Source: Annulohypoxylon bovei var. microspora (lineage: Eukaryota; Ascomycota; Sordariomycetes; Xylariales; Hypoxylaceae). Taken from it: 15,574 nt of DNA. The stretch's first letter is position 1. Every line of letters starts with the position of its first letter. The stretch covers positions 1 through 15,574 of the forward strand of contig MU405504.1 of NCBI GenBank assembly GCA_022836615.1, in the 5' to 3' direction. Positions 9,562 to 15,574 of this stretch are shown here, one piece after another. The translations under genes were made by a program, and so were the position numbers. A model generated the notes under the pieces. That model was not told where the DNA came from. It did not search any database and saw only the letters and a program-made list of their open reading frames with translations.

Positions 9562-9780
9562 CCTGGTTATTTCTTTAAGATCATTAATAATTTATTATAT
9601 AATATTATTTATGATGGCACATATCACCTTTATATACCTTATATAATAATCTAAAAAATACTTTAAAATGTGTATAATAATAAGTATTATTTTGGAAAAG
9701 GTTATATAATAAAAAACCTAAAAGAATATATTTTTAAGTAGAAATTTTTCTTGGTTAATAAATACCTTTAATATTACGCT
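9562..9780 (+). pseudogene. Integrase N-terminal zinc-binding region (decayed)
   Basis: The lead-in PGYFFKIINNLLY (9562-9600) and TYHLYIPY (about 9619-9642) match the segment before the HHCC zinc finger. The two His positions appear as Tyr codons near 9673 and 9688-9693 (CAT/CAC to TAT/TAC), and the Cys pair is not readable. The zinc site is therefore destroyed. Position and spacing relative to the catalytic core fit the family. Confidence 0.7.
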
Positions 9781-9864
9781 AAATATTAATTTAATCAAAT
9801 TTTGCAATTTAAGTTTATAAAGGATTATTAACTTATTTAATTTAAAGATCTTTTATTAATATAA

Positions 9865-10332
9865 ATTATTATAATAGACTTTATTGTGAGATTTTTTAAG
9901 GTTAATAATAAAGGAATCTTTTAACAGTTAAAGGAAAATAAAGAATATTATAATTCTTATAATGCTTTTATACTAATTTCTTATTTAATGTTTAAAAGAT
10001 TAATACTTATTCTTAGAAATAAGAAATATATTATTAAAGATTAAGCCATAACCCTAATAACTCAACTTTTATTATTTAATTAAAGAATTCTTAAAAAAAT
10101 TATATTAAATAAGGATTGTAAGTTTATATCCAAATTCTGGTAAAAATTATAAAAAACATTTAATATTTATTTATTAATAATCATTGCTTATCATTTTTAA
10201 ATGGACAAACTTTTTAAGCGGAAAAATCAAACCATAAAAATAATTATTTAATATTATAATTTTATAAATCCTAATACTAATTGGGTTAATATATTACCAT
10301 TATTATAATGGAATTTAAATAATGTTTATTTG
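9865..10332 (+). pseudogene. Integrase catalytic core, DDE triad mutated
   Basis: Integrase inserts the cDNA copy. The first Asp survives in IDFIV at 9874-9888 (GAC 9877-9879). FISVTDKFSKR-type sequence is visible as FILISYLMFKRL at 9967-10002. The second Asp lies in ILNKDCKFISKFW; the catalytic codon is AAT at 10108-10110 (Asp to Asn). AYHF followed by a stop and MDKLFKRKNQT (10186-10233) contains the Glu position, now AAG at 10216-10218 (Glu to Lys). NTNWVNILP and WNLN follow at 10276-10320. Spacing of the triad is normal, so there have been no large deletions. Confidence 0.93.
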
Positions 10333-10500
10333 GAAATAATTTAGTTTATATTATATGAATAATTCTTTAATTTCAAATTCTTAGGATTATTAAACATTTT
10401 AATTAAAATTAATATTAATTCTTTTAAAGATATCCAGTTTATACGGGAATATTTATATTGAGATGTGGAATTAATTATGGATTTTATTGCGGTAAAAGTT

Positions 10501-10701
10501 AAATATACCTATAATAAAAGGTATATTGTGTGGGAATATGTAATAAAAGAAAAAGTATATTTATATTTTTATAAAGGTTATTATTTCCTTGGAAAATTAT
10601 TATAAAAATTTTTATAATAACATGCCGGCTTATGGAAAGTTAAGGAATGTGTGGGTTACTTAACGTATAAATTAAACTTACTTATAAACTTTTATATTTA
10701 T
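10501..10701 (+). pseudogene. Integrase C-terminal GPY/F module (decayed)
   Basis: KYTYNKRYIVWE (from 10501), KEKVYLYFYKGYYFLGK (from 10546) and HAGLWKVKECVGYLTYKLNL (10621-10680) match the C-terminal domain found after the core in chromoviruses. The G-P-F signature has become G-L-W; the other strands are well preserved. It links the integrase core to the chromodomain and contacts DNA. Confidence 0.82.
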
Positions 10702-10800
10702 TTAATTATTTTAATAATATATCTTTTTTTAGGATTTAAGGGATTTAATTTGTTTTATTGTTAATTTCTTCCCTTAAGACTTGTAGAAATTAATTAAGAA

Positions 10801-10983
10801 GATGGATATAACCTAATTTATAAAACGAAAATTATATTAAAACATAAACTTAATTATTATAAAAATAATTTCTAATATTTAATTAAATAAAAAGGTTATG
10901 ATTATAAAAATAACTTATAAATCTTTAAAGATGAGTTAAAAAATTCTAAGGATTTAATTATAAAGTATTAAGAATGGGAAGGT
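10801..10983 (+). pseudogene. Chromodomain at the integrase C-terminus (decayed)
   Basis: The block YLIK, stop, KGYDYKNNL, stop at 10876-10920 is the chromodomain signature Y-L-V-K-W-K-G-Y followed by an acidic/Asn loop and a second Trp. Both Trp codons are now TAA (10888-10890 and 10918-10920). The closing helix follows as DELKNSKDLIIKY (10930-10968). Chromodomains on integrases bind methylated histone H3 and direct insertion to heterochromatin. This fits the position of the element next to satellite-like and decayed DNA, although the targeting role here is an inference. Confidence 0.85.
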
Positions 10984-11119
10984 AGTTATATTTTAATAAA
11001 AGATGTAAAAAGTAAATGAATGAAAGTGTAACGTTATGAATGACCTATTAAGAATTGTTAAAGATTTAAAGGAAAATATTTAATAAAGATAATAAAGATT
11101 CTTTTATATTTAAGGTTTT

Positions 11120-11321
11120 TAATATAAGTTTTTTAAAGGATAAAGGAGTATCTTAAAAAAGTAGCATAAAATAAAATTTATTAATTAATAAATAATTAAA
11201 GTATATATTATAAATAAAATAAGATCTTTGAAAAGGATTTTATTTAAATTTTTATGCTTTTTCAAAGATTAAAAGCTTAATTAATTTTACACACTTTTAC
11301 TTTACCTACAAAATTTTATCA
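11120..11321 (+). repeat. 3' LTR (202 bp)
   Basis: Gap-free partner of 3813-4014. It starts TAATA (from TGATA) and ends TATCA. The first 80 or so positions are strongly damaged, whereas the last 45 or so keep C in CpA contexts that are TpA in the 5' copy. The polypurine tract expected just upstream is not recognisable; the adjacent bases are T-rich. Confidence 0.95.
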
Positions 11322-11326
11322 TTAAT
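11322..11326 (+). repeat. 5-bp target site duplication, right copy (TTAAT)
   Basis: Exact match to 3808-3812. Joining the flanks restores a continuous minisatellite-like sequence (ATGGTTAAT then TGAAAGGGTGGCTT), which supports the assignment. Confidence 0.88.
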
Positions 11327-11603
11327 TGAAAGGGTGGCTTAAAAGGCTGCTGGGTGCACGGGCGATTAAAAAGTAAGTCGAAAAAAGGATACACTTAATT
11401 AAAGGGGTGGATGAATTTAATTAATTAAAAACGTTGCGCCCGAGCTAATTAAGCGCGAAACGGCTTATCAATTTCTTATTAATTACTTATCAGTTTCTTA
11501 TTAATTACCTTATTAATTACCTTATCAATTATTTAATCATTTATTACGTAATTAAAAAAAGTTTAAGCGTAATAATGTCCTTCGGACGGATAATATAAAT
11601 TCG
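11327..11603. other. Undamaged right flank of the island, no gene
   Basis: Balanced to moderately AT-rich sequence continuing the island interrupted by the retrotransposon. It starts with degenerate minisatellite units and contains a short tandem repeat at 11464-11530. A small palindrome GTCCTTCGGAC lies near 11577-11587. No coding region is visible. It grades into the AT-rich block near 11600. Confidence 0.55.
11464..11530 (+). repeat. 22-bp tandem repeat
   Basis: Units at 11464-11485 and 11486-11507 are 22 bp long and differ at one base (CAATTT versus CAGTTT). Two shorter partial units start at 11508 and 11520. The shared core is CTTATTAATTA. Confidence 0.85.
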
Positions 11604-11660
11604 CGTTAATTTTTATTTTAATTAATTTTTTAAATTTTTAATTTATAATATTATTATAAT
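11590..11660 (+). repeat. Dispersed decayed repeat, copy 1
   Basis: Positions 11604-11633 are identical over 30 bp to 15156-15185. Looser similarity extends to both sides (about 11590-11660 versus 15142-15211), with differences of the C/T and G/A kind. It is likely a shared decayed repeat family of unknown identity. The AT-richness makes the outer part uncertain. Confidence 0.5.
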
Positions 11661-12259
11661 ATTAAATAATATTAATATATTTAAATTAAAACTTATAAAA
11701 AAATGAAATGTTTTATTTATTTTAAAACTTTTATAATTATTATTATTTACGAAAATCATTAAATTAAATAAATAATTAAAAAATCGATTAAATGAATATA
11801 ATCGAATAAAACGAATATTATTTTTAATATTTTTATTAAAAAAATTTTTATTATTTAATTATAAATAAAAACGTTTATTATTAATTTTAAAATCTTTAAA
11901 AAATTTAAAATTTTTATTAAACATATTTAATTTTATATATTTAAAAAAAAAAAAAATTTTTTATTATTAATAAATTATTTAAATAAAAAAAATTAAATAT
12001 TTTAATTTTTCGTTTTTATAATTAATTAAATAATCGAAATCTTTAAAAATTTTAAAGTAAAATACGCGAAAAAAAATTAATATAAAATTCTTATAAAATT
12101 TAATAATTTTTTATTTTAAAATTATTAAAAAAAAATTATAAAATATTAAATTATTTTATTAAAAAAATTAATTACATATATTATAAACTTATATTTCTTT
12201 TTTTTATCGAAATTAAATTTAAATATAATAATAAAATAATATTTATTAAAATATTAATA
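11604..12259. other. AT-rich RIP-type decayed block, CpG-retaining
   Basis: Same composition as 1-2745: nearly all A and T, and most surviving C lies in CpG. No gene or readable protein remains. It probably formed one block with 12997-15574 before the fold-back element inserted. Confidence 0.75.
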
Positions 12260-12267
12260 TAAATTAA
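12260..12267 (+). repeat. 8-bp target site duplication, left copy (TAAATTAA)
   Basis: Directly precedes the fold-back element and recurs directly after it at 12989-12996. In such AT-rich DNA an 8-bp match could arise by chance, but its exact adjacency to both ends supports it. Eight bases is typical of hAT elements. Confidence 0.65.
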
Positions 12268-12595
12268 GAGCAATGTTAGCCGCGCTGTATGTATGTCGCG
12301 GGGTTCCCGCGCTGTATGCAGGCCGGGCATCACTGGTACTTTTCCCCGCATACAAATCCCCATACAAACGCATGTACTTTCAATGCCCACCCCGCGCACC
12401 TTCAATTGAACTTAGAAAAATCCACGCGCTCCCACACCCACCTACAAGCTGTTGCAATCCCCCGTTTCCCACCCTTTCAATTCGAGGTGTTATTTTTTAC
12501 AATTACACGATTAGATAGATCTCGAAACGCGCCTTCGATTGATCTAAGTTGCATCTGTTGAAGATAGCTGTGTGGGTGGCAAATCAGGTTGAAAG
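12268..12595 (+). repeat. Left arm of the fold-back element
   Basis: Pairs with 12676-12988. Strong blocks include GCAATGTTAGCCGCG at the tip, AATCCCCCGTTTCCCAC near 12457-12473, ATTAGATAG near 12510-12518 and GGCAAATCAGGTTG at 12578-12591. Small indels separate the arms between about 12330 and 12440. Confidence 0.85.
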
Positions 12596-12675
12596 CTGAG
12601 TGCATCTAGTAGTTTTTGACCAAGGTGGTCCCGTGATACCCTTCGCGCAAGCCTTCTTGCCCTACATGCGATTAC

Positions 12676-12988
12676 CTTCCAACCTGATTTGCCAGCTACA
12701 CAGCAATCTGTAAGGCATGCAAGCTGGTTTATTCGAACGCGCTTTTCGAGACCTATCTAATTATGTAATTATAAAAAAATGAAACACAAAACTGAAAGTG
12801 TGGGAAACGGGGGATTGGAACAGGTTGTAGGTAAGTATGTGGGAAAAGTAGGTTGAATTGATTGAATTTCGTGGGCTGCTGGTACCTTCAATTGTATGGC
12901 GATTTGTATGGGACTTGAAGTACCTTTTGCTACCCCGCATACAGCGCGGCAAACCAGCGACATGCATACAACGCGGCCAACATTGCTT
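12676..12988 (-). repeat. Right arm of the fold-back element
   Basis: Reverse complement of the left arm with substitutions and small indels. Differences at the tip are mostly transitions (GTTA/GTTG, CGCT/CGTT, ATGT/ATGC). The arms are about 313-328 bp, below the length at which RIP in Neurospora acts efficiently on linked repeats; that comparison is established knowledge, and its relevance here is inferred. Confidence 0.85.
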
Positions 12989-12996
12989 TAAATTAA
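12989..12996 (+). repeat. 8-bp target site duplication, right copy (TAAATTAA)
   Basis: Exact match to 12260-12267, immediately after the element's right tip. Confidence 0.65.
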
Positions 12997-14252
12997 TATA
13001 AAAATAAATATTATTAATAAAATTATTAATAATATTTATTTATAAAAATAATTTAATATAAAAACGTATAAAATTTTTAATATATTATAAATTTTAAGCT
13101 TAAAAAATAATATAAATTAATTTTATATTATTATAAAATACCGAAATTTAATAAATTTTAAAATAAATAAAAAAACCATTATTTTTTATATAATTAAAAC
13201 TTTTTTAAAGCTTTAATACGAGTTTATAAAAAAAAAAATCTTAATAATTAAAATTAAAAATAAACGGATATTTCGTATATTTTAAATATTTATAAACATG
13301 AAAATAATATTATTTAATAAAAAATTAATAAAAAATTAAATCTTAAAAAATTATAATAATAATATTTAAATTAAATAAATTAAAATTTATTAAAAAAATG
13401 AAATCGTATGTTTTAAAACTTTTAATTAATCCATTTTATTCGAATATATTAATGTTAATTTTATAAATTAAATAATAAACGTTTACGTTTTTTTATATAT
13501 TTATTATAATTTTTATTTTTAATTTAAATATTTTTAACGATAATATAATATATATAATAAATAACGTTATAATAAACGCCATTATTATTAAATGTATAAA
13601 AAAATATTTACATTAAAATATTTAAAATAATAAATATTAATTTTATTAAGGAAATTTATATTAAATAAAATTAATATAAAGGTTACGTAATTTTTAAAAA
13701 TTATAAAATAATATTAAATATTTAAAAATTTTAAATTTTTTTTTTACGTATAATTTAAATTTAATAATAATAAATTTATACGTAACATCGTAAAAATAAA
13801 AAAAATTTAATAAAAAAGTCGTATTTAAATTTAATAACGTAAATTATAATAAATTTATATTAATAATAATAAAAAATAAAAATAAAATCGAATTTAAAAT
13901 TAATAACTTTTTTTTTTATTTTTTTTTATAAATATATTAAATAAATAAAAATTATTTTAATAATAATAAAAAGAAATTAATATATAAAATAAATAATATT
14001 ATTATTAAAATTATTATATAATTACGTAATAATTTAAAATAAAAATTAATATGAAAATATTATAATTAATATTAAAATTTTATAATTATTATTATATATA
14101 ATTAAAAAAATTTTTAATTAATTAAAATTAAAAATAATTATATTATAATAATAAATTATAAATAATTATATTATAAATAACGAAAATAAATAAACGTTAA
14201 TTTATTATAAAATGAAAAAAACTTTTAATTAAATTCGGGATATTATATAACC
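12997..14252. other. AT-rich RIP-type decayed block, CpG-retaining
   Basis: Nearly all A and T with scattered ACG, TCG and CCG. No readable gene. If the relic at 14253-14486 was once full length, its other arm and loop should lie in the right half of this block, but I cannot recognise them. Confidence 0.7.
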
Positions 14253-14256
14253 CGAA
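14234..14256. repeat. Short palindrome TTCGGG...CCCGAA
   Basis: TTCGGG at 14234-14239 and CCCGAA at 14251-14256 are exact inverted copies 11 bases apart, at the left edge of the fold-back relic. A third GGG-containing word follows directly. Significance unknown. Confidence 0.5.
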
Positions 14257-14486
14257 CGGGTAACTTCGCGTTACGTAATTATAAAAAATAAAACGTAAAA
14301 TAAAAAAAATAAAAAACAAGGGATTAAAATAAATTATAAATAAATGTAAACGCGTGGATTTTTTTAAATTTAATTAAAAGTGCGCGCGAAATAAATATTA
14401 AAAATATATATATTTATATAAAGATTTATATAACGGGGAAAATATTAATAATGCCCGGCCCGTATATAACGCGGTTAATATTATTT
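14253..14486 (-). mobile_element. RIP-degraded relic of the fold-back element (left arm, inverted)
   Basis: This segment aligns with the reverse complement of the left arm of 12268-12988. Anchor blocks shared are TAAAAAATAA, GGATT, CGCGTGGATTTTT, GTGCGCG, CGGGGAAAA, ATGCCCGGCC and ACGCGG. Between them, C-to-T and G-to-A changes explain nearly all differences, and CpG sites are almost all kept. About 27 bp, equal to one subterminal repeat unit, is missing near the tip (after 14460). The tip decays from GCTAACATTGCTC to GTTAATATTATTT and ends at 14486. The rest of the element to the left cannot be traced. Confidence 0.82.
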
Positions 14487-15574
14487 ATTTTTAATTTATA
14501 AATAATTATTAATAAAATACGATTATTATTTTTTTTTATATTTCGGTTAATTTTAATTAATTTATTTATTTATATATATATATATTTATTTATAAATTAT
14601 TTTTATAATTTTTCGTAATAATTTAATAATTTTATTATAAATTTTATTTAATTTTTATATTTTTAATTATTAATAAATTTATATCGGTTATTTATAAAAT
14701 ATATAAATTTTTTTATTTTTTTTATTTTTTTTAAAATATTTATAATTATATATAATTAATTTTTTTTATTTTTTTTAAAAATATTTATAATTATAAACGT
14801 GAAATCCCCGCATCCGCGGATATAATAACCTCGGATTTTAATTATAAAATGCGTTATATTTTACGTTATATAAAAGTTTTTTTTTAAATTTTTATAATTC
14901 GTATAACGGTTTTTATAAATAATAATAAATTTATATTATATAAAATTAAAAATGAAGTTATTTTTATTAATAAAACAAATAATAATTTTTTATTTTTAAA
15001 ATTATAATATTTATGTTTAAAAATGTGGATTAAATTAATTAACGTGGAATTTTTTTTATATGTATTTTAATAATTTTAACGATTTATTTAAAATTAAAAA
15101 TAACTTTATTATAAAAATTTATATTTATTACGTTTATAATTATAATGTAAATTTACGTTAATTTTTATTTTAATTAATTTTTTAAGTTTTCGATTTATAA
15201 TAATATTTTTTTTTTCGTTTTTTAAGGTTTATAATTACGAAAACTTTTTTATTTACTTTGTTTTTTATTTCGAATCGTTAATAAAACGTTTTTAAAACCT
15301 TTATATTTTTTAATTTTTTTCGGGGTTTTTACGTTAATTTTATATAATTTTTTTATTTAATTAATATTATTTTATATATATTTTATTTTTTACGTTTATT
15401 TTTTAATCGTAAAATTTTTTTAATAATGTATTTAAGGTTTTTATTATTTTAATTAATAAAAAGTAATAATTAAACGTTGTTTTATATTTAAAATAATAAC
15501 GGGTTTATAATTATTAATTTAAATAATTTAATATAAAATTATAATTAAATTTTTATAAATACGTTTAATTTTAT
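14487..15574. other. AT-rich RIP-type decayed block, CpG-retaining
   Basis: Same type as 1-2745. A small GC-richer spot at 14801-14834 contains the 10-bp palindrome ATCCGCGGAT (14812-14821) and may be another decayed repeat end. A second copy of the 11590-11660 repeat lies at about 15142-15211. No gene is visible. Confidence 0.7.
15142..15211 (+). repeat. Dispersed decayed repeat, copy 2
   Basis: Partner of 11590-11660, same orientation; 15156-15185 is a 30-bp exact match. Upstream, ATAATGTAAATTTACG here corresponds to ATAATATAAATTCGCG there. Confidence 0.5.

Larger units (their letters stand above)
4870..11019 (+). pseudogene. Decayed gag-pol polyprotein frame, Ty3/gypsy chromovirus type
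   Basis: Frame +1 can be followed from an ATG at 4870 through Gag, a Q/N-rich linker, RT, RNase H, integrase and chromodomain without an obvious frame change. This suggests that the parent had one fused gag-pol frame of about 2,000 codons. Stops are frequent, and those inside recognisable motifs fall where the family has Gln, Trp or Arg (CAA to TAA, TGG to TAA or TGA, CGA to TGA). They therefore result from C-to-T and G-to-A change rather than indels. The start is chosen because Gag-like residues follow within about 70 codons; an upstream start is not excluded. The 3' end is approximate: TGA at 11017-11019 is the first stop after the chromodomain tail not obviously inside a motif. Antisense frames at 5077-5277, 5992-6222 and 7581-7787 are shadows of this gene. 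Confidence 0.9.
3813..11321 (+). mobile_element. Ty3/gypsy chromovirus-type LTR retrotransposon, full length, RIP-inactivated
   Basis: A 7,509-bp element with two 202-bp LTRs, a matching TTAAT duplication and internal gag-pol remains, all on the plus strand. The termini are TGATA and TATCA; the inner termini have become TAATA and TATTA through G-to-A and C-to-T change. The domain order Gag, RT, RNase H, integrase, GPY/F module and chromodomain is that of chromoviruses, a Ty3/gypsy branch. The element is dead: stops are dense and the catalytic Asp and Glu codons are mutated. Length has been preserved well, since a single frame can be followed almost from end to end. It is inserted in the degenerate minisatellite at the edge of the undamaged island. 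No primer binding site or polypurine tract could be recognised. Confidence 0.95.
12268..12988. mobile_element. Fold-back MITE-like DNA transposon, 721 bp, non-autonomous
   Basis: Almost the whole element is an imperfect palindrome. A left arm of 12268-12595 pairs with a right arm of 12676-12988 around an 80-base loop. The tips are GAGCAATGTT and AAGCAATGTT (read inward), with an 8-bp flanking duplication. Inside each arm the motif CGCGCTGTATG or a close variant appears twice about 30 bp apart, which resembles the subterminal binding sites of hAT transposases. There is no coding capacity; open frames up to 90 codons inside it are chance frames in palindromic DNA. Its base composition is balanced and CpG-rich, in sharp contrast to the surrounding decayed DNA, so it inserted after that decay. 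Assignment to hAT rests on the 8-bp duplication and subterminal repeats only. Confidence 0.85.

Noticed and set aside
11066..11100. Purine-rich stretch as the polypurine tract
   Set aside because: It is about 20 bases away from the 3' LTR start and interrupted by T runs; a polypurine tract should abut the LTR.
12181..12967. Open frames of 64-90 codons in and around the fold-back element
   Set aside because: They follow from palindromic, less AT-rich DNA, overlap on both strands and show no domain.
1..15574. Mitochondrial DNA, suggested by the AT-richness
   Set aside because: No mitochondrial genes, tRNAs or introns are readable, and the window carries nuclear-type telomere-like repeats, LTR and DNA transposons and RIP-type decay.

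Overview
The window looks like nuclear heterochromatin of a filamentous ascomycete (Pezizomycotina). I see no tRNA, rRNA or intact host protein gene. The evidence for a fungus is widespread C-to-T and G-to-A decay resembling repeat-induced point mutation (RIP), a decayed Ty3/gypsy element whose Gag and Pol resemble fungal families, and degenerate CCCTAA telomere-type hexamers. Species cannot be named. Protein-family statements rest on motif recognition by eye, not on a search.

Layout. (1) 1-2745 is extremely AT-rich decayed DNA in which C survives mainly inside CpG. (2) 2746-3812 is an undamaged island: a 35-bp inverted repeat, a purine-rich 12-bp array with a G-quadruplex motif, several 12-bp and 4-bp minisatellites, a GC hairpin and about eight degenerate telomere-like hexamers. 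(3) 3813-11321 is a complete but dead LTR retrotransposon of 7,509 bp. It has two 202-bp LTRs bounded by TGATA/TATCA, a 5-bp target duplication TTAAT, and one gag-pol reading frame (frame +1) from about 4870 to 11019. Many CAA/CAG and TGG codons in that frame have become stops. The domain order is Gag, Q/N-rich linker, unresolved or protease region, RT, RNase H, integrase, GPY/F module and chromodomain, which identifies a chromovirus-type Ty3/gypsy element. (4) 11327-11603 resumes the undamaged island with its own tandem repeats. (5) 11604-12259 and 12997-15574 are again the AT-rich, CpG-retaining type. (6) Between them, 12268-12988 is a fresh 721-bp fold-back transposon (MITE-like, possibly hAT) with an 8-bp target duplication TAAATTAA. 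A heavily mutated relic of the same family lies at about 14253-14486.

The most interesting result is the mutational record. Comparing the fresh fold-back element with its relic gives a direct view of a process that removes C from CpA, CpT and CpC but leaves CpG almost untouched. The retrotransposon, a few hundred bases from these AT-rich blocks, shows the opposite residue: CpC, CpT and CpA survive and CpG is almost absent. The two LTRs also show that the damage fades within about 100 bp of the element's edges. The window therefore holds at least two mutation regimes or episodes side by side.
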